From Aneurinibacillus sp. Ricciae_BoGa-3 (GTDB taxonomy: Bacteria > Bacillota > Bacilli > Aneurinibacillales > Aneurinibacillaceae): a stretch of DNA of 64,000 bases. Numbering within the stretch: position 1 is the first letter of the stretch; each line of letters opens with the position of its first letter. The notes beneath the pieces are model-generated. The model was given only the letters and a program-made list of their open reading frames with translations. It did not search any database and was not told where the DNA came from. The stretch spans positions 2,544,001-2,608,000 of the forward strand of contig NZ_CP116887.1 in NCBI RefSeq assembly GCF_028421645.1. The letters run 5' to 3'. Made by a program: the position numbers and the translations under genes. Shown in pieces: positions 7,256 to 15,874 of the stretch.

Positions 7256-9724
7256 ATGAAAGGCAATGGGGAAAAACGCAAGAAATTAATTGCAGGTATT
7301 ACATTAACCACATTGCTTATTGGTTCAGGTTCTGTATACGCAACATCCTATTTGGTAGCTGGACCGCAAGCAAATGGGACCGGGGTAACGTCTTACGGTT
7401 GGACCCTCACACCCGCTGGAAAACAACTCACACTTGGAGGATTTCCTATGGGTTCGGCCATGAGTCCGGATCATAAGTATCTCGTTGTAACGAACGACGG
7501 ACAAGGTACACAGTCCTTACAAGTCGTGGATATTTCTCAGCAAAAGGTAATCCAAACTATTCCGTACAAAAGTCCGGAATCCCTTTTTCTTGGTGTAACT
7601 TTTAGTCCGGATGGGCAGAAATTGTACGCCTCTGCCGCCGGAAATAACAAAATTCGTGTTTTTGATTTTAATAATGGTTCACTCTCCGAGCAATCTCCTA
7701 TTATCATGAAAGATCAAAACCACTCCAATTTTTATCCTTCCGGAATTTCCATATCTCCAGACGGAAAATCCTTATATACGGCGAACAACAAAAATAACTC
7801 TGTCTCTTGCATTAATCTCTCAACTGGTACTATCACGACAACCACTCCTGTTGGCAAAGATCCATATATGACGCTTCTCAGCCATGATGGAAGTACATTA
7901 TACGTTAGCAACTGGGGTGAAAGCAGCGTTACGGTCTTAAATGCGAAAGACCTTACGATTAAAAAGACAATCAATGTAGGTCTGCATCCAAATGCCATTG
8001 GTGAAAACCCTGCAACCAACTTTATTTATGTCTCAAATTCGGATACCGATGAAATCTCCGTAATTGATCCACAACCTGGTGAAGTTGTGCAAACAATCTC
8101 GCTTGCTCCCTACAAAAATGCCCTCACGGGTAGCCAACCGGATTCGTTAACTTTTAGCCCGGATGGGAAAACTCTTTATGTGGCAAATGCCGGTAATAAC
8201 GACATTGTAGTAATAGACTTAGGAAACGCTAAAAATGGATCAAAAGCTAAAATAAAGGGGCTCATTCCGACCGCATGGTACCCCACAACCGTTAGCATCT
8301 CGTCTGATGGAAAACAGCTTTATGTTTTAAACGGAAAAGGACTAGGTGCAGGCCACAATCCGAACGGCCCAAATCCATACACGGACGAATCTCTGCGATA
8401 TAACCCGCAGACGCAGGATCAGTGGCAATCCCAATACATAGGCACCATGATGAAGGGTACTATGTCATTTATTCAAGTTCCAAACGAAAATCAGCAAAAC
8501 AAGTATACCGAGCAAGTCAAACAAAATAACACAATCAACAAAGCGGAAGAACCAGGTTTACTGCGGCGCCTTAAAGGTGAGACGTCTTTCCCCATTCCCA
8601 GATTTAGCGGAGAACACTCCCCGATAAAACATGTCATTTATATTATTAAAGAGAACCGAACCTACGACCAAGTATTTGGGGATTTAGAAAAGGGCAATGG
8701 AGATCCAAAACTAGCATTTTGGGGTAAAAACATTACTCCAAATCTCCATAAACTCGCCAATCAATTTGTGACACTTGATAATTTTTATACGGATGCGGAA
8801 GTCAGTTCACAAGGACACAATTGGTCAACCGCTGCTAAAGCAAATGACTTTACGGAAAAAAATACGCAGGCTGATTATTCTGGCCGCCGGAGTGGTGATG
8901 ATTTTGAAGGGGGCGATCCCGCTGCATATTCACAAGCAGGTTTTATCTGGGATGCTGCTAAGCGCGCTGGAGTTTCGTTCCGGGATTACGGTGAGTTTGT
9001 GAACTATGATAAAAACAAAGGATGGTATCCTAAGGCTACGATTGATGCAGAAAATGTTGATCCGCAGTATCCTGGTTGGAATCTTGACATTTCTGACGTT
9101 ACTCGTGTGGATGAATGGGCCAAGGAGTTTAATCAATTCGAGAAAAATGGAAACCTGCCACAGTTCGAGATGGTTCGCCTGCCTAACGACCATACGAATG
9201 GAACATCGCCAGGTCATTGGACTCCAAATGCGATGGGATCTCAAAACGATTACGCGGTGGGAAAACTTGTCGATACCGTTAGTCACTCGAAAGACTGGAA
9301 AGATACGGCGATTTTTGTGGTGGAAGATGATTCCCAGGCAGGTCCGGATCATGTAGATGCACATCGTTCCGAAGCGCTAGTCATCAGTCCGTATACACAA
9401 ACCGGAAAAGTGGATAGTACCTTCTATGATACGGCCTCCATGCTTCGTACGATGGAGCTAACTTTAGGTTTAAAGTCAATGACACAGTATGATGCTTCGG
9501 CTATCCCGATGCTCAATGCTTTTACCAACCATCCTAATTTTGATTCTTATAACGTGGAACAGCCTATATATCCAATTGATTTGAAAAATGGTGAGAATGC
9601 ACCGATGGCCCAAATCTCTAAGCAACTTGACTTCTCGAAAGAGGACTCTGCTAACCCTGATACGCTAAACCATATCATTTGGAAGGCAACTGAAGGAAGC
9701 AAGCCTTATCCTGTAAAAAAGTAA
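7256..9724 (+). CDS. secreted bifunctional YVTN beta-propeller / phosphoesterase
   Basis: 822-residue exported protein. It has a signal peptide (KRKK, then LIAGITLTTLLIGSGSVYA), then seven or so propeller blades with repeated SPDGKxLYVAN motifs (residues about 50-370), then a phosphoesterase domain of the PlcC/acid phosphatase type from about 455, with HVIYIIKENRTYDQVFGD, NFYTDAEVSSQGHNWSTAA and the metal motif VVEDDSQAGPDHVDAHRSEA. The ATG at 7256 is 9 bases after AAGGAG; upstream in-frame starts are rejected. Likely releases phosphate outside the cell; PhoP-like repeats upstream fit that. The propeller may bind substrate or wall. Confidence 0.85.
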   Translation: MKGNGEKRKKLIAGITLTTLLIGSGSVYATSYLVAGPQANGTGVTSYGWTLTPAGKQLTLGGFPMGSAMSPDHKYLVVTNDGQGTQSLQVVDISQQKVIQTIPYKSPESLFLGVTFSPDGQKLYASAAGNNKIRVFDFNNGSLSEQSPIIMKDQNHSNFYPSGISISPDGKSLYTANNKNNSVSCINLSTGTITTTTPVGKDPYMTLLSHDGSTLYVSNWGESSVTVLNAKDLTIKKTINVGLHPNAIGENPATNFIYVSNSDTDEISVIDPQPGEVVQTISLAPYKNALTGSQPDSLTFSPDGKTLYVANAGNNDIVVIDLGNAKNGSKAKIKGLIPTAWYPTTVSISSDGKQLYVLNGKGLGAGHNPNGPNPYTDESLRYNPQTQDQWQSQYIGTMMKGTMSFIQVPNENQQNKYTEQVKQNNTINKAEEPGLLRRLKGETSFPIPRFSGEHSPIKHVIYIIKENRTYDQVFGDLEKGNGDPKLAFWGKNITPNLHKLANQFVTLDNFYTDAEVSSQGHNWSTAAKANDFTEKNTQADYSGRRSGDDFEGGDPAAYSQAGFIWDAAKRAGVSFRDYGEFVNYDKNKGWYPKATIDAENVDPQYPGWNLDISDVTRVDEWAKEFNQFEKNGNLPQFEMVRLPNDHTNGTSPGHWTPNAMGSQNDYAVGKLVDTVSHSKDWKDTAIFVVEDDSQAGPDHVDAHRSEALVISPYTQTGKVDSTFYDTASMLRTMELTLGLKSMTQYDASAIPMLNAFTNHPNFDSYNVEQPIYPIDLKNGENAPMAQISKQLDFSKEDSANPDTLNHIIWKATEGSKPYPVKK

Positions 9725-9869
9725 AAAAATATCTTCCATGTTACCTTTATGATCTTCTAACCTAAATTAAATCAATTATGCTCTAGGTTATTCCGTAGAA
9801 AACGAGCTTTTAATTGTGGATATTAAAAGAGAGGCTCTGTTTATACTACCATAGAAGATACTTCGAACA

Positions 9870-9966
9870 GTGAACTGTAACCCGTCATACGGACAGTTTG
9901 AAAAAATGACGATTATGCTGCTAAAAGCTGATTTCTGTATTCCACAGGAGTCAGCTTTTCTAATGT
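9870..9966 (-). mobile_element. IS3-family remnant (orfB 3' end plus terminal repeat)
   Basis: On the - strand the sequence encodes LEKLTPVEYRNQLLAA and a stop (TTA at 9913-9915), the characteristic end of IS3-family OrfB integrases. Just beyond it lies an end with TGAACTGT and ACAGTT inverted halves (9870-9898), as expected for an IS terminus. Everything upstream of the last 16 codons is gone. Confidence 0.7.
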
Positions 9967-10086
9967 CTATTGACTTCTTTCATGGTGACGGAGCATTTAC
10001 AAGCGCTTCACATATTTCCGTCCGTTCTGGTACAAAAAAGACACCCATTTGGAGGCCACTGCAAAACACTTACATTTCTAGGAAGG

Positions 10087-10110
10087 AACGCCTCTACGGG
10101 GCGTTATTTG
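10087..10110 (+). terminator. terminator-like hairpin at the group II intron 5' boundary
   Basis: 8-bp stem AACGCCTC/GGGGCGTT with a TAC loop and ATTTGTTAT tail. Group IIC introns insert just after such terminator stems, and intron sequence starts about 15 bases further on. Confidence 0.55.
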
Positions 10111-10119
10111 TTATAATTA

Positions 10120-10840
10120 GCGCGCCTAGCCAAGCTAGACACAACTTGTCGGTGAAAGTCCGGTCGAGGTAAGAACCAAGTCGCCTCGTAGCTATCAGGC
10201 AACTGGTGGAGAGATCCTAAGGTTGAAGCCCTGTGAAAACGTAGCCCCGTAAGGGGAGCAAGCAAAACAGCAGACCGTAACATGAGGTGAATCCTGCCGC
10301 ATCGTCAAAAAGAACCTGAAAAGGACAGGAGAGAGCCCAGCCTTGTGATTATGGGCGAAGGCCAAGGAACGTGTGAAGAGCTTGGAAGCGGAGCGAGGAA
10401 TAACTCTCCGGTTTTTGGGGATCGGTATGCTGTGAAAGTTGTATCTGGAACCGGGGAGACCCTCCCCCGCACGAAAAAAATTATTTTCGTAAGGAGCGCC
10501 CCTATAAGTCCGAAAGGTGAAATGGCGAGCTGCGGGAAGGGAGTCGGAGGGGGTCATAGTACCGTGGAAGCGAGGATAACAAAACACCTCTTGGAGGGAA
10601 GGACGCCGAAAGGCAATACCCTACTTTGTTCAAGCAAGTGGAGGAGGTAAGAGCAAGTGAATGCAGTAAACCCTGCTAACTACGCCAAAGTAAAAGCTCA
10701 AGAACTTCAAAAAAAAGCTATATCTTGCCGCCAAGGAAAATCCGGATCACAGGTTTCATACCTTATACGACAAGATTTACCGGGAAGACATTCTCTGGGA
10801 AGCGGTTAAAAAATGCCCTTTCTACAGTGAAAACGCCTGA
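10120..10840 (+). mobile_element. truncated group II intron (RNA domains I-IV and start of the maturase)
   Basis: About 530 bases of typical group II intron 5' ribozyme sequence (5' end near GCGCGCC, then GGTGAAAGTCCGG, AAGTCGCCTCGTAGCTA, GTAGCCCCGTAAGGGGAGC) lead to a maturase start at 10657 with a GGAGG site. The reading frame gives NPANYAKVKAQELQKK and, in a shifted frame, LYLAAKENPDHRF and LYDKIYREDILWEAV, the conserved start of group II reverse transcriptases. An extra A in an eight-A run (10709-10716) breaks the frame, and the protein ends after about 60 codons at 10840. RT core and domains V/VI are absent, so the intron is dead. Confidence 0.8.
10657..10840 (+). pseudogene. group II intron maturase/reverse transcriptase, N-terminal stub
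   Basis: GTG start with GGAGG 11 bases upstream. Frame 1 carries the first 20 residues; the remainder is read after a one-base shift in the poly-A run. It ends in KKCPFYSENA and a stop, long before the YADD reverse-transcriptase motif expected near residue 220. Confidence 0.75.
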
Positions 10841-10940
10841 TGGTATTTAATATAACAAGAGCGCTGCAAGCCTATGTATTTTTCGCTGCCACCACATCGT
10901 TTAAAGGATTTTTATTTGATAAGTACCCAGAAGATTGCGT

Positions 10941-10967
10941 GTGGCACTCTTAGTGGGTGCTTTTTTT
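10941..10967 (+). terminator. rho-independent terminator resembling a type I-C CRISPR repeat
   Basis: Stem GCACTC/GGGTGC (one G-U pair) with a TTAGT loop and seven Ts. The 20 bases 10941-10960 match about 17 of 20 positions of the 5' part of Bacillales type I-C repeats as I remember them (GTCGCACTCTTCATGGGTGC). The 3' GTGGATTGAAAT part of such a repeat is replaced by the T-run. It sits 200 bases upstream of the cas5c relic. Confidence 0.5.
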
Positions 10968-11159
10968 ATTGTGACTGCCATCGGTTGTTAGGCGAAAAGA
11001 GGAGCACATAACATAAAAGTTTGCGTTTGGTGAAAGGAAGGTGGCTAGTCATTTTTGTCGAACTTTAGATCTTAGTAAAAAATTGATAAAGAAATCAACA
11101 GGAAAAGCAGAAGAGATAAACCATTAAATTGCAATAAAATAGAAGAGGAGGTGACTTAA

Positions 11160-11898
11160 TGAGAAATTCAATAGAATTTGAAGTGTACGGCAACTATGCG
11201 TTATTTACCGATCCATTGACAAAATGGGTGGAGAAAAGCTAAGTTATCAGGTCCCTACCTACCAAGCACTGAAGGGCATTGTTGAATCAATTTACTGGAA
11301 ACCGACGTTACTAATGGTTATCGATGAGGTGCGGGTATTGAACGCAATACGGATGGAGTCCAAAGGAATTCGCCTCATTGAGTATGGGGGAGGAAATACA
11401 CTCGCCAATTATACCTATTTGAAAGATGTAGTGTATCAGGTGAGAAGTCATTTTATTTTTAACCCTTATCGACCAGATTTAGCTTTTGACCGTAACGAAA
11501 ATAAACATCATAATATTCTGAAACGCTCACTACAAGCAGGAGGTCGCAGAGACATTTTTCTAGGAACGAGGGAATGTCAGGCTTATGTGGAACCGTGTGT
11601 CTTTGGCGAGGGTCCGGGATTTTATGATAATTACGGAGAGATTCATCTGGGGACGATGGTTCATGGAATTAACTATCCGGATGAAACAGGGAGAAATGAA
11701 ATGGAAGTGCGTCTTTGGAATCCTGTGATGAAGAATGGTATTATCCAGTTTATTCCACCTGATCAGTGCACCCAAATCCGCAGGATAACAGGGATGGAAG
11801 CGAAGCGGTTTAGTGAAGCGAATGTTGAATCTGCTGAAAAACTGCTAAGATCAATCGAAGAGGGGGGAATTCATGAGCTGGTTGTTAAATTTATATAA
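11160..11898 (+). pseudogene. cas5c: cas5c (type I-C CRISPR crRNA endonuclease), frameshifted
   Basis: In type I-C systems Cas5c (Cas5d) cuts pre-crRNA and stays in Cascade. An ATG at 11160 with GAGGAGGTGA upstream starts [19 protein letters not shown], then reads into a stop; one base shifted, [18 protein letters not shown] and the rest continue to 11898, giving about 245 residues in total, the family length. The lesion is one missing A in the run at about 11220-11223. Downstream motifs such as [15 protein letters not shown] and [16 protein letters not shown] are intact. Only the single-base lesion breaks it, so decay is recent, or it is a sequencing error. Confidence 0.85.
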
Positions 11899-12016
11899 AA
11901 CCTACGAGTCTAACTTAGATCGTGTGGGGATTATTGAAAAGAAGCAAAACGAACAAGAATTCACGCTGTTGCCTATTGCTCATACCACACAAAATGCCCA
12001 TATTGAGGTGAGCATC
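11873..12016 (+). pseudogene. cas8c: cas8c/csd1 (type I-C Cascade large subunit), 5' stub
   Basis: ATG at 11873 overlaps the cas5c end by 26 bases, the standard I-C arrangement, with GGGGGAAT just upstream. The first 47 codons match Csd1 ([15 protein letters not shown], then LLPIAHTTQNAHIEV). Homology stops at about 12011-12016 where inverted uvrX-like sequence begins; the frame runs 40 more codons into antisense sequence. About 530 residues are missing, and no cas7, cas4, cas1, cas2 or cas3 follows. Confidence 0.82.
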
Positions 12017-12061
12017 TCAGATCTGTTTCTTGGTTTTTGCGCGCTGCCGTTCCCCGAGATG

Positions 12062-12742
12062 TTACTCATAATGCCCACCTATTTTCCTGCTTCGATCAAT
12101 AGCAATTGCTCCATCCGCAAGACTGGATGCCTTTAAAATCGCTTGCGTTCCGAACCGATCACGGATACCGTCAAGGGCTCGTGTTAAACTTTGTTTTCTT
12201 TCCTTTGCCCGGTAATTAAACATGTCTAACTGCACTTCATTATCTGAGCTAAAGTTAATTAACGAAACATACGCATTCCTTACACTCACACCATGCTGAT
12301 AATATTTATTGAAGAGTTGAAGGCAAGCTTCGTATACCTCGTCTTCAAAATAGGTAGGGGTTTCAATGGTAACAGAGTGGGAGAAGCCGCCAGTCAATGC
12401 CTCTTTGGAATAACCAACTCCTAAATGAATGGTTCTTCCCTGCATACCGTCTGTTCTTGCACGCCTACAAATCTCATCGCACAACTCACGAATCACAATT
12501 TTAACTTCCATCGGATTACTGTAATCACGCAATAGAGTGGTTCCATTCCCATAACTTTTATGTTCAGTGTCGTAATTGGGACGTACCTGACTAAAATCTA
12601 TTCCCCAGCTGTGGTTGTACAACTGAACACCCATTATTCCGAAACGCTTTTCCAGTACCTTTGGATCATAGTTAGCGATATGACCAACCTCTCGAATGCC
12701 CATCCGATGAAGATTTCTTTCCATTAGGAGACAGTTGCCCAT
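12062..12742 (-). pseudogene. Y-family DNA polymerase (UvrX/YqjW-like), C-terminal half
   Basis: 226 codons covering the helix-hairpin-helix thumb (LHRMGIREVGHIANY), the SWGIDFSQVRPNY linker and the little-finger domain, ending in AIDRSRKIGGHYE as these proteins do. The palm and fingers with the catalytic carboxylates (about 190 residues) are missing, so it cannot polymerise. Upstream on the same strand the sequence becomes a short frame with a membrane segment (start 12818, MYLFLLLVCIVIGKVLYG) that runs out of frame into this gene, marking the junction near 12740. Confidence 0.75.
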
Positions 12743-12905
12743 ACAGTACCTTTCCTATTACTATACATACAAGTAACAGGAATAGGTACATCATTGTCCT
12801 TGCTATTGTCATTTTCATGATGAATCCGACCTTAGAATACTGATTTTTTTCTCTAAGGAGTTCCTCAGCCACAAACTGTTGGTTCTTTGGTTGACTTTAT
12901 CTATT

Positions 12906-13733
12906 CTAGCTGATATAACGCCTTGCCCCTGCATAACAAGCCCCATAATAATCATCACCAAAGATGTATTCAATCTGAACACCGTTTTTAGGACCCGTAT
13001 CAGCATTAATCATTTGATCATTTCCAATATAAATGCCCACATGTGTGATATAAGGACAACCGTGTTCTTTGAAAAATACGAGGTCTCCCTTCCGTAATTG
13101 ATCTTTTGTCACAGGAGTTCCATATTGAAATTGCCAGTTTGAAGTACGGGGAATTTTAATTCCCAATTTGCCATATACGTATTGAGTGAATCCGGAGCAG
13201 TCTAAACCAACCCAAGGAGTTGTTCCTCCCCAAACATACGGAAAATCAAATTGATCCTTTGCAACTGCGATAAGGTAATCTGCTTTTGTTTCCCAATTAG
13301 CAGTTAAAGGACCAGAGGATGGGGCAGTTGGGATATTTAGAATCCATCCCGGAAATATGCGGTCTGGTTCTTTGATTTTAGGATTTGCTATAAGCAAATA
13401 AGAAAGACTGATACCAAATTTGTTTGATATTTTCCAAAAAGTATCATCCCTTTGTACGGTATACGTTTTTCTGGATACTTCGCTCGCCGGAATTAAACCC
13501 GTCATTGGTTCATGCCCGTTTGGAAGATTAATCATCAATCCCTTCCAGATATTGCTTGTATCCACAAGTGGATTAATAGCTTTCAAATCCGATACACTTA
13601 CACCTGCCATTTGGGCTAGGGACCAAAAAGTCTCGTTACCTGTTGAGGTGTATTGATCGTATGGAACTGCAAAACTTTTTCCTGGAAATAACATGAGTGT
13701 TAAAAAAGTCACGATAAAAAGTTTCGTCTTCAT
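12906..13733 (-). CDS. secreted LysM-LysM-NlpC/P60 peptidoglycan endopeptidase
   Basis: 275 residues: signal peptide (LFIVTFLTLMLFPGKSFA), two LysM modules (about 28-75 and 90-135) for wall binding, then NlpC/P60 (about 150-275), which cuts gamma-D-Glu-diaminopimelate links. Catalytic cysteine in LDCSGFTQ, histidine in ITHVGIYIG; the third position is Asn (MINAD) rather than His, which the family allows. ATG at 13733 follows AGGGAG. Single gene on the - strand; related in layout to the hydrolase at 22064. Confidence 0.9.
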   Translation of the reverse strand: MKTKLFIVTFLTLMLFPGKSFAVPYDQYTSTGNETFWSLAQMAGVSVSDLKAINPLVDTSNIWKGLMINLPNGHEPMTGLIPASEVSRKTYTVQRDDTFWKISNKFGISLSYLLIANPKIKEPDRIFPGWILNIPTAPSSGPLTANWETKADYLIAVAKDQFDFPYVWGGTTPWVGLDCSGFTQYVYGKLGIKIPRTSNWQFQYGTPVTKDQLRKGDLVFFKEHGCPYITHVGIYIGNDQMINADTGPKNGVQIEYIFGDDYYGACYAGARRYIS

Positions 13734-14194
13734 ATTTTTTCTCCCTGATTTTCATTTTGCTTTTTAAATTGCTCAAATTAAATTGCATTATTCACACGTT
13801 ATATTGTTTAAAAAAGGAGGTCCTGTACCTTAAAACTATAGGGTTAGGTATCAAATGATTCAACACTCTCATGGACACCAGATTAACATTGGCTATTTAG
13901 GGTACTGTTTGAAACAGGGGATCATCCTTTGTTATTCAGCCCAAATAAACAACGAAGGTTATGAATATGAAATGGGTGAAATAATTCAGCTTAAAATCCC
14001 AGAACTACATATATTCGCTTATGGCGGTCATAAGTCATGATAAACAAATGGGTATGCGTGTATCACGTGTAAAAATCTAATCGAAAGAAAGCCGTTACTC
14101 TAAAGGGATGTCTATTTATGTTTATCTTGTTGCAGTTTATTTTTAAAAAAAGGGGGGAAAATAAACATGGTATTATTGGAGGGATAGGTAGAAA
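13734..14194. other. intergenic stretch, no supported gene
   Basis: Holds a 61-codon frame (13855-14040) without a ribosome site at usable distance and no recognisable family, plus the upstream regions of the flanking genes. An isolated AAAAGGAGG at about 13814-13822 has no open frame behind it. Confidence 0.4.
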
Positions 14195-14371
14195 ATGACT
14201 TTTAAAACAAATGATACTGTTATACACACTTTCTTCGGACAAGGTACCATTTGTCATACTGACCAAGATGTTGTAGAAATCGATTTTAGTGGTGAAAGAA
14301 AGAGGTTCAGTATAAAGGCTATGTTAAAGGCAAATGTTATTCAAAAGTATAGAAAGTTTAAAGGTCTATGA
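14195..14371 (+). CDS. 58-aa protein with UvrD/CarD-tail-like beta domain
   Basis: ATG preceded by GGAGGG at 11 bases. The product begins FKTNDTVIHTFFGQGTICH and continues VVEIDFSGERKRFSIKAML. The pattern G/NDxVxHxxFGxGTI...VxFxxGxKxF is that of the small Tudor-like domain at the C-terminus of PcrA/UvrD helicases, which contacts RNA polymerase. Here it stands alone. It might bind RNA polymerase or DNA; function is inferred from this resemblance only. A terminator follows at 14515. Confidence 0.5.
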   Translation: MTFKTNDTVIHTFFGQGTICHTDQDVVEIDFSGERKRFSIKAMLKANVIQKYRKFKGL

Positions 14372-14514
14372 GTAAAAGCCATAAACGTGACATATGGCTT
14401 ATTCGTTTTAATCTGAGGGGAGATCGGTTAATTTGCTTTCATCCCGTAATTGCTTTACAAAATAAAGAGAGATACATTTACCACAAAGTTGAAGAGCCGA
14501 AATTAAAAGAGGGG

Positions 14515-14546
14515 GCCGTTCTATAATTGAAGAACGGCTTCGTTTT
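14515..14546 (+). terminator. terminator
   Basis: Stem GCCGTTCT/AGAACGGC, 8-base loop, tail TTCGTTTT. On the other strand the tail is CCCCCTCTTTT, so it may also serve the convergent gene at 14581. Confidence 0.6.
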
Positions 14547-14580
14547 AAATTTGAATCTGAAAGCAGAGTCAGTTGTAACG

Positions 14581-14985
14581 TTAACTGATATAAATAATAC
14601 CCTCCAGCCTGATATGATAAAGTTGTCCATCGTTATTAACGACAATATAATCTTCTGACACTTCTTGTAATTCTCCTTCAATTTCTTTAATCAATGTCCC
14701 CACAGAAATATGACTTGCTTTTCTTTGGTGCAAATGATTAATAAATTGTTTAGGCATTGATTTATTATCTAGGTGACTATGTTCTTCTTTAAAAATAGGG
14801 CCTTCCTTAGGAAAAAATTCACCATGTGTAATTACCTCATTCCCAAAGATAGCCTCTTTTTGAGGAACAATCTCTTGTATTACGGGTGAATATTGGACTT
14901 GACTAGAAACCGGCCGGACGCAATATTCATTCATTAAAGGGTAAGACCGATAAGGACAAACATTTTGATAAAATTGGTAATGCAT
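14581..14985 (-). CDS. DUF2642-type spore coat-like protein
   Basis: 134 residues with AGGAGG 6 bases before the ATG. The first 90 residues are Tyr-, Gln- and His-rich and low in structure. The last 45 (GTLIKEIEGELQEVSEDYIVVNN...YHIRLEGIIYI) match the small beta-barrel-like DUF2642 fold of YuzF and coat-associated proteins. Likely a spore surface or coat component; no membrane or signal segment. Confidence 0.6.
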   Translation of the reverse strand: MHYQFYQNVCPYRSYPLMNEYCVRPVSSQVQYSPVIQEIVPQKEAIFGNEVITHGEFFPKEGPIFKEEHSHLDNKSMPKQFINHLHQRKASHISVGTLIKEIEGELQEVSEDYIVVNNDGQLYHIRLEGIIYIS

Positions 14986-15044
14986 TTCTTTCCTCCTGAC
15001 ATAGTAGAGTACACAAAGTTGGTTTTACCGTGGATAAATGGCCT

Positions 15045-15079
15045 CTTTTATTAGACACTTCTTCTTTATCTAATAAAAG
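15045..15079. repeat. perfect 11-bp inverted repeat
   Basis: CTTTTATTAGA and TCTAATAAAAG separated by 13 bases between the coat-like gene (start 14985) and the Gly-rich gene (end 15197). No T-run on either side; may be a protein-binding site or RNA hairpin. Confidence 0.45.
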
Positions 15080-15196
15080 GTAAACGGTAGTATCGATTTG
15101 TTGGAAGCTTCCTAGAACCTGACGACTACCACAGTTGTGATAGAAAATAATCGCTTCCTATCATGATGGCAAGAGGCCTTAAATTTTTAAAAGTTA

Positions 15197-15460
15197 TTAG
15201 TTTCCGGATCTACCTTCGCTTGACGACCCCATACCTTGCCAACCTGCTCCATGTGAACCGCTTCCTGGCCAACCGTTGCCTGAGCACCTAGCTGTAGAGT
15301 ATACTCCATCTGACCAACCATCTGCACCTAAGCTCTTCCAATCTGGGTGATACGAATGCTTTAAACGGTCATACAGCTGCGGGTTATCATACTTGTATAT
15401 TTTCAATAACAATCCATCCAATTTGGCTTTTTTAAGCTGATTTATTAATCTATCTACCAT
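15197..15460 (-). CDS. small protein with Gly/Ser-rich tail, unknown
   Basis: 87 residues. The first 45 are helical and basic (LINQLKKAKLDGLLLKIYKY); the last 40 are glycine, serine and tryptophan rich with one cysteine (WSDGVYSTARCSGNGW). A GGGAAGG site lies before the ATG. No family recognised. The layout of a charged N-terminal half and Gly-rich C-terminal half could be a spore-surface protein or a peptide precursor; there is no modification enzyme nearby. Confidence 0.45.
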   Translation of the reverse strand: MVDRLINQLKKAKLDGLLLKIYKYDNPQLYDRLKHSYHPDWKSLGADGWSDGVYSTARCSGNGWPGSGSHGAGWQGMGSSSEGRSGN

Positions 15461-15522
15461 TTTCTCGCCTTCCCAATGTTTTCCTTAGCTACGAAATTAT
15501 ACATATGCGGAGGAGTAAGAAT

Positions 15523-15639
15523 ATGTATGGGCGTTTGTCTATTTCTCCCTTATTATTCCGGTTATTCAGACTGGATGTTAAAAAGCGGGTCGAGTATAAA
15601 ATCCGACCGAGAAAAAAAGAGCTCTCGTCCCAGATGTGA
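15523..15639 (+). CDS. possible 38-aa basic peptide
   Basis: ATG preceded by a strong GGAGGAG site at 7 bases. The product is basic with a short hydrophobic start (SPLLFRLFRLDVKKRVEYK). Not recognised. It lies in decayed sequence, so it may equally be the surviving start of a broken gene. Confidence 0.3.
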   Translation: MYGRLSISPLLFRLFRLDVKKRVEYKIRPRKKELSSQM

Positions 15640-15874
15640 TGCCATTGTGGTCCTTGTTTAAATACCAGTTAATATCTGCATATTAATTTCGTTTTCCACC
15701 ACTGGCAATTCTGGAAGGATGGTCTTGACTTTGGAAAAAACCAGTTCCAGAATAAGAGGTTTAAAACAATAAGAACGGCGGGGTTAGTGGTCTTTAAAAA
15801 AAACTGGGGGTAAAATTATGAATTACGCAACAGTTGAGGTCATGCCTTTGCTTTTTTCAGGTATATCGTGTTTG

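Noticed and set aside
8930-9364. 144-codon - frame
   Set aside because: Antisense shadow of the phosphoesterase domain.
10195-10650. Two open frames of about 100-130 codons on both strands
   Set aside because: They lie in group II intron ribozyme sequence, which is not coding.
10860-13000. CRISPR array near the cas relic
   Set aside because: Only one repeat-like hairpin was found; no second repeat at 60-70 base spacing.
13855-14040. 61-codon + frame
   Set aside because: No ribosome site at a useful distance and no family; treated as intergenic.
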